Source of the DNA: Themeda triandra
Lineage: Eukaryota; Streptophyta; Magnoliopsida; Poales; Poaceae
DNA: 64,000 nucleotides
Reading direction: 5' to 3'
Assembly (NCBI GenBank): GCA_018135685.1
Contig: JAENPR010000256.1
Span: 620,001-684,000, forward strand
Shown: positions 1 through 10,737 of the stretch, piece by piece
Layout of the letters: every line of letters begins with the position of its first letter
Position numbering within the stretch: position 1 is the stretch's first letter
The notes under the pieces: generated by a model
Told to the model about the DNA's origin: nothing
What the model saw: only the letters and a program-made list of their open reading frames with translations
Databases searched by the model: none
Position numbers and translations under genes: made by a program

Positions 1-1
1 A

Positions 2-463
2 GCTCGTCCCTCTAGCAGCTATAGACACAAGAAGAAGTCCTCTAGGTGGAAGAAGCTTGGTTCCTATTTAAAGTCAATGATGTCTCATTGCACTTACGCT
101 TCCCAGAGAGCCTACAAGGACAGTCTCCAGAGCAGAGAGGCTATTCAGCTTGTGAGAGAGCAGCAGGGACTTCCACCACTTTCTCCAGTGCCTTCTCCTC
201 CACCTATTCCAGATTCTCCACATTTCACTGAGTCATCTGAGGAGGATGAGGATGATGAGGAGCAGTCTGAGCAACAATCTGAGGATGATGATGGTGATGA
301 TATTCATGAGGAGCAATCAGCTGAGAGGGTCTTTCAGAGGAGACGCAAGGCAGCTCATGATCCCCATCCAGCAGCAGCTCCTTCTACTTCAGCTAGGCCT
401 CCACGCTTCACCTCTCATACTCACCGCCAGGGTCGTGCTCGTATTGATAGTGATGAGGAGTGA
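2..463 (+). CDS. C-terminal end of a retroelement ORF, open at the window edge
   Basis: The frame is open from base 2 to a TGA at 461-463 (153 residues visible). The start of the visible part is Lys/Ser-rich. The middle is Pro-rich (PPLSPVPSPPPIP) and is followed by a long acidic Glu/Asp/Gln stretch, then a basic tail rich in Arg and His. Nothing like RT or RNase H is visible, so this is either the extra 3' ORF ('env-like') of SIRE-type copia elements or the tail of a polyprotein. It lies 660 bp upstream of the 3' LTR of the same element. No function is claimed. Confidence 0.55.
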   Translation, partial: ARPSSSYRHKKKSSRWKKLGSYLKSMMSHCTYASQRAYKDSLQSREAIQLVREQQGLPPLSPVPSPPPIPDSPHFTESSEEDEDDEEQSEQQSEDDDGDDIHEEQSAERVFQRRRKAAHDPHPAAAPSTSARPPRFTSHTHRQGRARIDSDEE

Positions 464-1105
464 TCCTTCTAGCTCTTTTCTCCCTTTTTGATGCTTGGTG
501 ACAAAGGGGGAGAAAATTAGAGGGGTCCAACTTTTGCGAGACTTGGTGGTGATGTTATTCAGTTGCAGCAGTCATGTCCTATCCTATCAGTGTTTAGTTT
601 GAGAGTTGAGAGTAGTCTCTTTAGTTTGTGAGTTGTGAGCGTCGTTCAAAACTATTTTGTGTAATAATGCTACCTTTATGACTCTCTCTATGTTAGATAT
701 GGACATGTATCCTGTGTATGCTTATTTCAGCTTGTCTTTTTCAGCTTTACTGCTCTGTGTGGTGCCTGTTTGCTTGCTGGTCAGGACAGCGCGGCAGTGC
801 CGCACTCTCAGGCGCGGCAGTGCCGCGCCCTGACTGACAGCAAGTCACTCTGTTGTGAACCCACCTTGTCATGCGCATCACGATTTCTACTTGTGACACT
901 TGGTTTCAGCACCCCACAGGAGGCATGAATGTAGGGGGAGGCTCCCCTACACTTTCCAAAAATGTGAATGTTGGTTTCTTATACCAATTCCCGAAATTCA
1001 AATCCTATTCACATATTTAGGGGGAGGCCCTACATTCATGTCTCGAAAAGTCTCAGTTTATTTAAACATCTTTTGTGAGCTCTAATTAGGTTGTCATCAA
1101 TCACC

Positions 1106-1118
1106 AAAAGGGGGGAGA
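1106..1118 (+). other. Polypurine tract next to the 3' LTR
   Basis: Thirteen purines (AAAAGGGGGGAGA) end one base before the TG that opens the LTR. In this class of element this site primes plus-strand DNA synthesis during reverse transcription. Its position fixes the LTR start. Confidence 0.75.
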
Positions 1119-1119
1119 T

Positions 1120-2330
1120 TGTAAGTGCAATCAAGCCCTATTGTGGGTTTTGGCGTTGATGACCACCAAATTAGGGAACTAATGAGACTTATTGAGATGA
1201 CAAGCAGACAATGAATTACGGAAGAAAGATGTACAGGTTGGAGGGGTCCCCGTTTCTAAAAGGAGGCTTTGCCAAACTCAAAGGAGGTTTAAATTCGTTT
1301 TCAATTTGAATTTGAGTTTAGGAAAAGCCGTACTATCAAGAGGGATCCTAAGGTTGTTAGTCAAAAGTGTTACCAAATGCTCAATCCTTTATCACCAACC
1401 TCATCCGCCACCAAAACAGCCGGCTATCAACTCCAACTCACTTTGCTTTGTTTTGGGGGGCGGCGTCTGCCGCGCCTACAAGTGACCGTTGGGACCCAGG
1501 GGTATTTATACCCATCTGTCGGCCCACATCACTTACCTCTTCGTCTACCTCGCGACATATTCGTTAGACTCGAACCAGAAGCTCTCTCTCACTCTCCATT
1601 GCTCCCCTCAAGCTCCCAACTCATTCCCATCAAATCCACCACGGATTCTTGAGAAAAAGGGCAGCAAACTTCGATTGGAGAGTGGATCTACCGATTCCCA
1701 CCTGTCAAAAGAGCATTTGGTGCACGTTTGGCCGGCGCCCTAGGGTTTGTTACTCTTGGAGCTTTGCTCCTAGCCGGCTAGGCGTCGCCCTAGAGCTGCC
1801 AACTTGTGTGGCTGCCTAGGGAGGTTTGTAACCTCACCCCAACACTAAGAAATCACCCCTCATCTCAAGAGTTCACTCTCTTGACTTGAGACCGAGGAGT
1901 AAGCTAGCCTTAGTGGTGAGCTCGAGTCTGTGGACTCCCTCAACAACGTGGACTTAGGCTAGCCTTAGTGGCGAGCTGAACCACGGGATAAACATCGTGT
2001 CTCTTGTCTTTGTTCAGATTTCATAGTCTTACTTGTTGTTTGAGGTGTTTTCTAGGGTTTGAGGTCGATCTGTTTTCTCCTACCTCTTGAGCTGTGTTTG
2101 GCTCTCGATCTGTAATCTCTGCAGGAATAGGAAGCTTGGAAAGTCACTTGGTAAAGTTGTATCTGCTCAGATTTCGATTCACACTCATTTCAGTTTGCAT
2201 AGCGCTGCAGTGCCGCGGGTACAGCGCGGCAGTGCCACGCCCTCTGGACTGACAGCTGTTCGAAGAAAATTGTTGCAGGCCTATTCACCCCCCCCCCTCT
2301 AGGCCGTTTTACTCTTCCAGAGATCCTACA
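1120..2330 (+). repeat. 3' LTR, about 1.2 kb
   Basis: The repeat starts TGTAAGTGCA and ends ATCCTACA, so it has the TG...CA ends of LTRs. It contains direct internal repeats (GGCTAGCCTTAGTGG near 1905 and 1957) and a GCGGCAGTGCC hairpin motif near 2228 that also occurs twice in the internal region at 789-830. The C-rich block at 2286-2300 is typical of the end of these LTRs. The opposite LTR is not in the window. Confidence 0.75.
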
Positions 2331-3744
2331 GCCCTCCGACGCAACTGGACGCTGGGTGCCCACTCCACGTGCGCCGCGCCCTACTCCGCATCCAGCCCCT
2401 TCCACAGCGAGGAAGCACAGCCGTTGTCGCGCGTGCAGGGATCGAGGAGCGACAGAGCAGGAAGCTTGGCGGTTGATGGTGTATGTCTCCGCCCGCGTCG
2501 CCGCCGCTCTACTTCGTACAGCCGCGCGGGTGCGCACGGGGATCTTTCCAACATATCGTTCACCATGTCCCATGACCTGATCGCCAACGGCCTGCTCATC
2601 CCCTGCTCCTCCGCCGCCGACGCCACAGGGCTGTGGCGGCGGGGTCGGGGCCGGGCCCGAATCCCGTCGTGGACGCCGACTGTGGCGCAGCGGCCAGCGC
2701 CGGTGAACGATGCCATGCTCCTCTTCTTCTCCTTCCCCTTGTCCCTGCTCCTCTCCGCCGGCTCCGGCGTGCACAGGTATAAGCGGAATGGTTTCGTATC
2801 CTCCGGTGCTGGCACACAGGAGGTGAAACGGGTGGCTGTGGTGGTTTGTTCTTGGAGCACCTCCTGGTCTGATCCGTGGGTGGGGGCTACATATAGCGCG
2901 CGCTGGGTGTCATGCGTTTTGAATGGGATTGGGCTGAGCTTTTACGGCGGCGGCCATGTATGAGTGTTTCTTGCTGTGGAGACACTGCATAAATACTCTT
3001 GGTCTCGGCATTGCGGCGAGGCGTACGCGTACCTGTGTCTGCACAAGGCGTGCGAGCCGAGGGCGGCGCCAGTAAGCCACGTACATATTTAGTTCCTCTT
3101 ATATCTATCTCTTATTTGTTTATTTATTGTTATTAGAGATAAAAGTTCTAAATTTTGTTATTGGATTATTAGGTTTCGCAATAGGATTTCCTTTCTAGAA
3201 GATAACTGCTTTATTTAGGTTAATGAATAGAACAATTGCTTTATTTGCTATGTGAAAAGAAGAGATGATGAAAGTCGCAAATAAATTTGGTTCATGGCCT
3301 CATGGGAATGCCAGGTAAATTTGATGATGTAGATCTCGTTGTATTTATTTTTATTTGATCAATTGTATTTTGCTGAAAAATGAAAAAATATCATGAGTCA
3401 CCGTTTTTTAGATATCAAAAACTGTCAATGAACTTGAAAACTTGAAGTCAAATGATGCAAGCCCATATCAACATTTTTTGGATAGGTAATGGTACTAGTT
3501 TTATTAAAAAAATTTATGGCCTTCCTCACACAAAAAAATTTATCACTAGTTCACTACATTTACAGTGTCACCCTCCTCAATCCCGCTCTAGCTTCGCCAC
3601 GGCGTCTTCCTTGTTTAGAGACAGTGGTGTACTGCCTCAATTTTTAACTAACTTGTGATGTATTTGACAGTGGAGACGAGCCGGTGTTTGTTTGGTCTCT
3701 GTGTTAGTATGTCTGAAGTTGATGTTCTGATTGATACAGTTCAG
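2331..3744. other. GC-rich gene-like fragment followed by AT-rich intergenic DNA
   Basis: About 2340-3075 is GC-rich with short open frames on both strands, ending in a potential splice donor (AGTAAGCC near 3070). This resembles a first exon or a captured gene fragment. No conserved domain is recognisable in any frame, and the LTR element abuts it directly, so it may have been cut by that insertion. From 3075 to 3744 the sequence is AT-rich and I see nothing coding in it. Confidence 0.3.
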
Positions 3745-3907
3745 AGTATATGTTCTTTTTTTTTAAGGGAACAGGAGGGGGGCGCCCCTACTAGATTTTA
3801 TTGAAAAATAACAAAGTACAAAAAGGTTACAGGCTCCTCATAGGGAGAATCAAGAAACAAAAAAGTTACAGAGAAAAGGAGAGCAATTATACAGTATCTG
3901 TTCTTTT
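3745..3907 (-). mobile_element. Short 5'-truncated LINE tail with target-site duplication
   Basis: On the minus strand the sequence reads as a LINE 3' UTR ending in poly(A), seen as the T-run at about 3756-3764. The insert (3760-3892, about 130 bp) is flanked by near-identical 15-bp direct repeats, AGTATATGTTCTTTT (3745-3759) and AGTATCTGTTCTTTT (3893-3907). This is the signature of target-primed reverse transcription of a severely 5'-truncated copy. No coding sequence remains. Confidence 0.7.
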
Positions 3908-4479
3908 CATTCACTGTGAATGTTTTCAGTATATTAGGTTGGAATTTGATTGCGGCATTGTTTTTTTGACCTATTATATTAGGTTGGAATTTTATTTTGA
4001 TTCTTATAAGTATTTGAGATCTTAGCCTATAAGTCTTTGTGTGTTATGTATCATTTGAATGTTTTTATGTGAAAAGGACACAGCTTAAATGCGTGTGCGT
4101 GTGTGGTGTGTAGTGTGTGGTGGTGGTGGGGATGGCAGCTCCGTCCTGACTCACACTAGGGCTGCTGCGTGTAATTTGAAACCAAAACCAATCTCTGACT
4201 GTCAGTGGTCAACCATTGTTTAGTCTTTGCTCATTCTTTGTTCAGTTTAATTGTTAGTCTCATTAGTATTTCAGATCCGAAGCTATTACTCTGAAGGAGA
4301 CGTCAGTTTGTTTATTTCAGTCTTTTTCATTCTTTTATTTAGTATTCTATTCTGTTTTTATATTAAATTCAGTTTAAGTTTGATTCAGTTTAATTTTGTT
4401 TCAGTCTAGGTGTGATTCTTATCGTGTTCACATGCATAGAAAAAACATTCAATTTTTATGTGGGTTTTTGTTTCATCTT

Positions 4480-4575
4480 GGGTTTTTAGGCAAACTCACA
4501 GAAAAATTGTGCGTGAACGCACAGAAAAATTCAGCACCCACGGAACCCACGGAACAATTTGAGTTTCCAGTAGTG
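4480..4575 (+). mobile_element. Terminus of a CACTA (En/Spm-type) DNA transposon
   Basis: The segment ends TTTCCAGTAGTG, the inverted form of the CACTACTGGAAA terminus of grass CACTA elements. Just inside are two copies of CACAGAAAAATT and a repeated CCCACGGAA motif, like the subterminal repeats that bind CACTA transposase. I did not find the partner CACTA end, so the left boundary is open; the GC-rich fragment at 2340-3075 could be cargo of the same element. Partial or eroded copy. Confidence 0.55.
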
Positions 4576-4604
4576 ATAGAGTGGTCACTATTATAAACAC
4601 AGCT

Positions 4605-5078
4605 ATGTGGTTATCCTGTCCGGTCGCGAGGAAGATCTGGGAATTGGTAGCAACATGGAGCGGGAGCAATAACTTGAAGTCGGGAAACTGGTGTGACCAG
4701 GATCAGGATGACATCACACTTTGGTTCACGGCATTAGCTGAAACAGGAACTAGGGATGCACACTCCAAGGCGATCCTCACCAACTGGCACCTTTGGAAGG
4801 AAAGAAATGCGCGAGTTTTCAATCGGACATAAGCTTCTGAGGCAGCAATTTTTGTGAGGATCAAAGATGAATTTTCAGATTGGGAACTAGCACGGCGCCA
4901 GGGCAAGTCCCGTTTTAGGATTGTCTCAAATAACGTGAGTAATTAGCTTAGTATTTCTAATCCTGTACAGCGGTCTGCTAAAGCGCCACTCGCGTGTTTG
5001 TATGTGTAAACTATAATCCCTCTTATTAATATAAATATAACGCCGGGCAACCAGATCTTTCAAAAATGTGGTTGTCCT
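4605..5078 (+). pseudogene. 5'-truncated LINE (non-LTR retrotransposon) fragment
   Basis: The body (4618-5065) encodes the end of a LINE ORF2 up to a TAA at 4830-4832. It carries the conserved tail context with HLWKERNARVF that follows the zinc-binding RT region. The 3' end is AT-rich. The insert is flanked by 13-bp direct repeats ATGTGGTTATCCT (4605-4617) and ATGTGGTTGTCCT (5066-5078) with one mismatch. The first LINE codons begin directly after the left repeat, so truncation and insertion happened together. It lies 30 bp from the CACTA terminus and has no catalytic domain. Confidence 0.75.
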
Positions 5079-5483
5079 AGAGAGCACTGCAGAAACCTCA
5101 GAGCCCGTTAGCCTTTATTGTTGACACAGTAACGACTTTCAGTTTTACAAAGAGGCAATTGTCTTCAATTCATAAAAACAAAGAAGCAATTGATATTGTA
5201 ATATATTGTCTATAAGAAAACATCGCTGTAACTACGCTAGATGATATAATGTCTGCATGTATACACACGAAGTTAGTCATCCGTTTGATTCAGTAAATCT
5301 GACAAGCTGGTAGTACAATAATAAATATGTGGGACGGTGTAAGCATGTAATGATTGCTTTAAAATCATACTTTGCCTCAACTCATGTGTCCAAACTACAG
5401 TCTCAAGTGCAAAATTGAAGTATCATGATGACTTTGATTTTTGGCATGGCTACCGGATAGTTTAATGTAATTTTGTTATCCCG

Positions 5484-5508
5484 TTGCAACGCACGGGTAA
5501 TTACCTAG
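5484..5508 (+). mobile_element. Helitron 3' terminus (plus strand)
   Basis: A short hairpin (CCCGT...ACGGG at about 5480-5497) is followed after a few bases by CTAG and then T, the 3' end of Helitrons. The motif TGCAACGCACGGG is shared by many grass Helitron ends (family knowledge). The 5' TC end upstream could not be found with confidence, so only the terminus is annotated; the element would extend left toward about 5080. Confidence 0.5.
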
Positions 5509-6373
5509 TCTTCTTAATATATTAAAATCTGATTCAATTCACATAATTAAAGGATGAACTCCCAGCCTTCTTATATAAAATAGGCAAGTACATGAATTAA
5601 TTAAAGGATGAACTCTCAGTCTTCTTATATAAAATAGGCAAGTAAATAAATTACTTTCTATAAAGAAATTAATTATGTATGTTTATTTAAGTAAACATTA
5701 TCATCTTATTCCCAGATTATTTTTTTAAAAAAAAATCAAAAGCCGAATGCACCTTAATTCGTGACGGAGGGAGTACTTTCTATGTTTATTTAATCTACAT
5801 AGAAACTATGTGAGCATCTCTAAGGGTTTTGCATTTTTACTTTGTCATTTGTAGTCATTTGTCAACTCTCAAAACAAAATGCAAAGGAATAAAAGAGGAC
5901 ATCTCCAACCGTTTTGCAATTTTGACTTGCCAATTACCCAAAATAGGCAGCGTGGGTGGAGGGATGTGGTGCGAGAGTCGCGGCGGGGACGTCGGAGGCA
6001 GCGCATGCGATAAATGCCAAGCGCAAGGGGCTTGGCATATATGCCAAGTCTCCCCCTCTAAATACCAAGTTAATGAAAATGCAAAGGCTAAATGCATAAC
6101 CATTGGAGAGGGTTTTTTTAGAAGTTTTATCCATATTAGTAAATGTCAAGTCCAAATATGGAGATGGATGGTTTCTACGTAACTATCTTTAGTCTAGTCA
6201 AATATTTCTCTTTCTATCCTATAATATACCAACCACATCTCTTCATATATTGGTTTGTGTAGACATGGTTTCTCATTTAAGAAACCATTTCCCTATTTCT
6301 TTTCTTTAATTAGAGTACCACATCATCTTTTTTATTTAGTTGACACCATATATTTAATAATGATAAAAGCCAA
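5509..6373. other. Intergenic DNA with MITE remnants
   Basis: This stretch holds a 54-bp tandem duplication (5547-5646), a Stowaway-type end (GACGGAGGGAGTA at 5763-5775), and a MITE-like block from about 5815 to 6180 containing GAGCATCTC and repeated TGCCAA motifs. No gene is seen. Confidence 0.4.
5547..5646 (+). repeat. Tandem duplication, about 54-bp unit, two copies
   Basis: TTAAAGGATGAACTC...GGCAAGTA occurs at 5547 and again at 5601 with two or three differences. It lies just after the Helitron 3' end. Confidence 0.8.
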
Positions 6374-6488
6374 CTAGTTTTATAGTATAGTGCCCGTGCT
6401 AACGCTACGGTTTGATTTCAGAAATGCATATGAAAACAACCAAAATTTGTTGCTATTCGTCTCTATTTGAGTCATTCATGCAACTATA

Positions 6489-6626
6489 CTAATTGCCTAC
6501 AATCTTGACCTCCTTGATTCTTACTTTCGAGTTCCTCCAATTTGCTGCAGATTAGAACTAATTGCCTATAATCTTGACCTCCTTGATTCTTACCTTCGAG
6601 TTCCTCCAATTTGCTGCAGATTTGAA
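6489..6626 (+). repeat. Tandem duplication, 69-bp unit, two copies
   Basis: CTAATTGCCTACAATCTTG starts at 6489 and recurs almost unchanged at 6558. It is inside the Helitron, close to its 3' end. Confidence 0.85.
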
Positions 6627-7654
6627 ACCTGCAAGGAAGTATTTAAGCAACTTCTTACTTTTTAAGTTCCACCAATTTGCTGACAAGCCATTATTTGTAT
6701 TCCCCTCCATTAACTGTTTTTCCACCATTTTCAGTAGCATCTTGAATTTAATGTGAACATATTCAAAATATTTCAAAGAGAAATTTATCATACGATAGAA
6801 ATCACAAATCATGATTGCTTCAAGGCAATTACCTCAAAATTCTTTAAGCTAAGCGACACATATTAGTATGTCTCCTTAAGGCTGATGCTAAGTTCTTGGA
6901 AGTCCTGGAAATGAAATATTTATATATAAAAAACTACAAACAACAGAAGCTTTTAGACTGTAGGAGTTTAAGCTACGCCAAAGTGCCAAACACCATATGA
7001 AGTGATATAAAGAAGTTATTACTACCGTACATTATTGGCATAAAAGCTTACTTAATAAACTCTAAAAGCCACAACTCATCACCTGATCTGTAGCCCAGTG
7101 CCTACAAAGATTGTTATCCATCAATAGATTTGAACGAGGAGGAGGACGCTGGGCAACAGTCCACTTAGAAAGACAGTCTGCAAAGACTTAGGACCCCAAC
7201 AACAGAGTTGAATTAGCTAAAAAGTATAGTGCCTGTGCGTTGTCTCGATTCAATCTAAGGGATACACTCTGAAACAACCAGACACGCATACTGCAGGCAA
7301 GACGAGATTTTTTTCATAATTTTTGTCTCACATGGTTGTATATGACTATAAATCATATTATAAATGGCCAGAAGAATTTGATAGTGCTGCTGGTACTGAA
7401 CATTTGGACAGAACCAATTAAGATGCGTCAGCTTCTCTGGTACCAAATAATGCGGAACCAGGCAACCAACCGTTGCACCTGCAGTGCAGCCTATCTATTC
7501 CCCGTTTCAGTGAATAAAGCATAACCCAGAATTGGTCAGTAGTGTGTGTGATATTATTTTTTTCCAACAAGAGATCACAATTGAGAATGAACAAATACTT
7601 GTATTAGTTGAAATTTTATCAGTAATTCTCTTTTGCTTATAACCTGGACATATC

Positions 7655-8302
7655 AATGGGGCAACGACACTTACTCGTCAAGGAAGTATTATAAACTTGT
7701 TTTTCAGAATATTCCGGCACATCCAGTTTTCTCTTGGTTATGGAAATCCAAGGTCACTCCAAGGATCAAATTTTTTGTATGGCAAGTACTTGTTGACAGG
7801 CTAAACACCAAAGTTATGTTGCAAAGACGAAACATGTTTAATGAACCAAATACCTACTGTGTTCTATGCATGGCTAACGCAAATGAAGACCTCGAACACC
7901 TGTTCTTTGACTGTATTTTCTCTAGAAGCTGCTGGGACAGGATTGGGATACAATGGAATACTAACCTCAGCTTACACTCGAGGCTAGCACTTGCCAGAGT
8001 GTACCCTTCTTCATGGAGATTGTCACACTTGCAGCTTGGGAGATCTGGAAACTCAGAAATGACAAGATTTTCAGAAGTGGTAGAGTCCATGTTAATATTT
8101 GGTTTAGGAATTTCAGGAGTCAATGCTTGCTCCAATCCCTTCGCTTTAAACCTGACCTGAGGTCGGAATTTTGCTTTTGGTTAGATGCTTTCAGTTAATT
8201 ATGATGTAAGTGATCTATGTAACTCTTTATATCTCCTTTATTATTATAAAAGAAAATGAAGTGCTATGGGGATCTCCTCCACAGTTTTTGCCTTAAAAAA
8301 AA
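7655..8302 (+). pseudogene. LINE ORF2 C-terminal fragment with RT zinc-binding (zf-RVT) domain
   Basis: The translated region shows the zf-RVT pattern of plant L1-type LINEs: FSWLWKSKVTPRIKFFVWQV, a Cys pair CVLC, then EHLFFDC and a following Trp. Around 7990-8040 the frame shifts; the expected continuation (AAWEIWKLRNDKIFR) is in another frame and ends at 8196-8198. An AT-rich 3' UTR and a short A-run (about 8295-8302) close the copy. The RT domain is missing, so it is 5'-truncated and dead. It lies within the minus-strand Helitron in the opposite orientation and therefore probably inserted later. Confidence 0.75.
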
Positions 8303-9500
8303 CCTACCAGCTACATGCCTTAATCTAAACAATGCTGGTAAAGCCAATGTACGTGCAAAACATTTAGCAATTTGTAAAAACCAGACATAAAACCTGCCAT
8401 GTTGACACCATGGTAATCCACGGGATCATAATTTATAAATCACAGGATCAAGTAGTGTAAGCATTCATATTCTTGATTTAGTCTAAATTTAGTCAAGTAA
8501 CATGTGAGCACAAAAGCATATATTTGCAAGCAGATAGAGGCTGCAGTTTGTGGAACCAATGAATAATGTGTGTTGACTTATCAGGAGTCTCAGAGACAAG
8601 CAACAGATTAACCACGGTTTCTGGTTATATGCAGCATTTTCATGTTCTGTCTCTAACTGCAGATTAAGCCAGTATCTTGGAGAATAATAAAACAGAGACT
8701 GAAATGGCAAGCAAAAACTTGAGTAACAAGAGCTACCTGAAGAGGTGAGCTGCACCCATGAAACATGAGGTCAATGTTGTTTAACAACCAATATCCAGCA
8801 CAAACTTGTGGGGAAGGTATATGATAATGATTCCACCTTGGTCTCATGGAATATATGCAGGACAACAATGGGGCTATCATTACAAAAAAAATGGCATAAA
8901 AAGATCAAATTATTACCAACATTGGTGGCTTTGCTCGAGTGAAATTGCTAGATGTTTGCTTAGTGATGGACAGGCATGACTTTTGTCACACAGTAAAGAA
9001 CCACCTTTCAAATTTATTAAAAACAGTTTACCTTCAACACAGGAAAGTATTTTTCAATCAATCAAGGGTTCAGAACTTCAGAAGATCCTCATGAACAAGA
9101 AGAGTGAATTTTCAGTCACTTACTCTATTAACCACATAGGCCTACCAGTTTGAAGATGTACTTTAGTGTAATCCTCTATAGTAGAGCTGAAAATGGAAGA
9201 TTTTAGCAAACACTCTGCTTGACTTGATGACTGCAGGAATAACACTACACAAACAACCATCCACATTAGACAGAGAAAAATTGTTTGTCCGAAAATGATC
9301 ATGGAAATATCTTACATGTCACGCTGCAATGACATCTAACCTGTCACCGTTAGTGAACACAACAAATCCTTTGGAGAGGTGCAAGATTATAGCGGGCTTC
9401 ATTGTTTTGTGTGCTGTTCTGAACCTTCTCCACCTAATATAAGTAAACTACAATCCCATAGGTGTCATCCAGGATTACGGAGCCAAACACATTTGTTGTC

Positions 9501-9947
9501 TCACATCACCAGCTTAGTACATGAGATTCTTGAGCGGGTGGGTTCATACATGTACCATGGTGGAAGCGGCGAGGACGGTGCGTCATCCATTGTTTTCCAC
9601 CGCCCAGGCTGCGAAGGTCTCCACCGGCACGCCAGCAGCTTGTCCCGGTCGCCGGCCTCGTGCTCGAGTTGCTCGGCGAGGGCGTGCAGCGCGGCAATGT
9701 CTGCGATGGCGTTCGCGGTGCAGGCCTGGAGGCAGCGTTCGGCCTCCATCCAGGAGGCACGGTGGCCCGCGAAGGTCTTAGCAGCGCGGTCGTTCTCGTG
9801 GCGGCACACACGGACCTTCCACTGGTGGTCCTCCGAGCGCCGGGGAGGAGCTTCTGTGACACCAGCCACCAGATCCGGAGCTGGAGAGCTCGCCGTGCGT
9901 GGCGGCGAGGTGTGGCCGAGGAGGCACGCAGAGTTGGAGTGTGGCAC
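9501..9947 (-). pseudogene. Captured exon fragment, unidentified
   Basis: This minus-strand open frame of 148 codons includes a helical, protein-like stretch (about codons 25-105) with ASWMEAERCLQAC and HALAEQLEHEAGDRDKLLA. The upstream minus-strand sequence to about 10120 is also GC-rich, like a 5' exon. A second small exon-like piece on the same strand (about 9320-9400, KGFVVFTNGDR before a possible donor) lies downstream. It is bounded by Helitron ends, so I read it as captured genic DNA. I do not recognise the parent gene, and there is no full start-to-stop structure. Confidence 0.35.
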
Positions 9948-10127
9948 GCAGAGTGATGGAGCAGGGAGGGTCTAGGCAGAGCAGCCAGCGGGTGGACAGC
10001 CGAAGGGAAGCACCGGCGCGCCGCGACCTGGTGCGCCGCGACGCCACAGGCGGATCAGCTGGGGCGGCGGACGAAACCCTAGCCACAGCGACTCCGAGGA
10101 AATCGCGAATTTGAAATTCATAGGACT

Positions 10128-10429
10128 GATTTGGTTGCGTGATTTCAGCAGTTGGAGGGTGAGGACGTGGGGTGTGGGCGTGGGTGAGAAGGAGGGTGGG
10201 AAGTCTGGCTGTAGGGTCACAGGTGAGATTCAGGCTTTCCACTATTTTACAAGATTTCAATTATAGTATAGATTTATAGAACGATTTGGTTGCGTGATTT
10301 CAGCGGTTGGAGGGTGAGGACATGGGGTGTGGGCGTGGGTGAGAAGGAGGGTGGGAAGTCTGGCTGTAGGGTCAGAGGTGAGATTCAGCCTTCCCACTCT
10401 TTTACAAGATTTTCGATTATAGTATAGAT
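10128..10429 (+). repeat. 155-bp tandem duplication spanning the Helitron 5' terminus
   Basis: The block from GATTTGGTTGCGTG to TATAGTATAGAT occurs at 10128-10273 and at 10283-10429 with only a few differences. Each copy carries its own minus-strand 5' terminus (A|TCTATACTATAAT). Confidence 0.9.
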
Positions 10430-10737
10430 GGTTGGGACTTGGGAGTTCCGTGATAGCAGAAGATTGTGCCTCACTTCCGCTGTAGGCGTTCCCATGGAAG
10501 AAGACTGTGCATCAATCAAGTCTAATGCTCGTTGATGACAGAAGATCATGGATCACTCTCGCCGTTGGCTTGTTTGAGGCGTTCCGTGCGGCTCGATTTA
10601 ATTTTTGTCGACGCGTGTAGAATGTGCCAACAATACAAACATGCCAATTTTGATTGATGCGACTAAAATTGTAATTTCCGAATGTTATATTCATCGACAT
10701 GCATGAACCAACCCAAATGCATTGCGTTTCAGACTTT

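Larger units (their letters stand above)
1..2330 (+). mobile_element. 3' portion of a copia-type LTR retrotransposon
   Basis: The end of an internal ORF, a non-coding stretch, a polypurine tract (1106-1118) and a complete LTR (1120-2330) lie in the order expected of the 3' end of a plus-strand LTR retrotransposon. Runs of the type GGGGGAG recur before the LTR, and the LTR ends in the C-rich CCCCCCCTCTAGGCCG block common in the large SIRE/Maximus copia elements of grasses (family knowledge). Gag-pol and the 5' LTR lie outside the window, so the target-site duplication cannot be checked. The family assignment is inference. Confidence 0.8.
6374..10428 (-). mobile_element. Non-autonomous Helitron carrying gene fragments
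   Basis: Read on the minus strand, the element starts A|TCTATACTATAAT at 10428 and ends in a GC hairpin (about 6391-6409), then CACTATACTATAAAACTAG|T at 6374. That gives the 5' TC, 3' CTAG and A/T insertion site of Helitrons in about 4.06 kb. No Rep/helicase is visible, so it is non-autonomous. Near its 5' end it holds GC-rich, exon-like sequence on the minus strand (about 9500-10120), and a plus-strand LINE has landed inside (about 7655-8302). The 5' terminus is duplicated in tandem (10272 and 10428). A degenerate copy of the 3' end at 7213-7240 is a possible alternative boundary. Confidence 0.65.

Noticed and set aside
2190..2963. Gene spanning the LTR end and the GC-rich fragment
   Set aside because: The open frames cross the LTR boundary at 2330, which a resident gene would not do, and no domain is visible.
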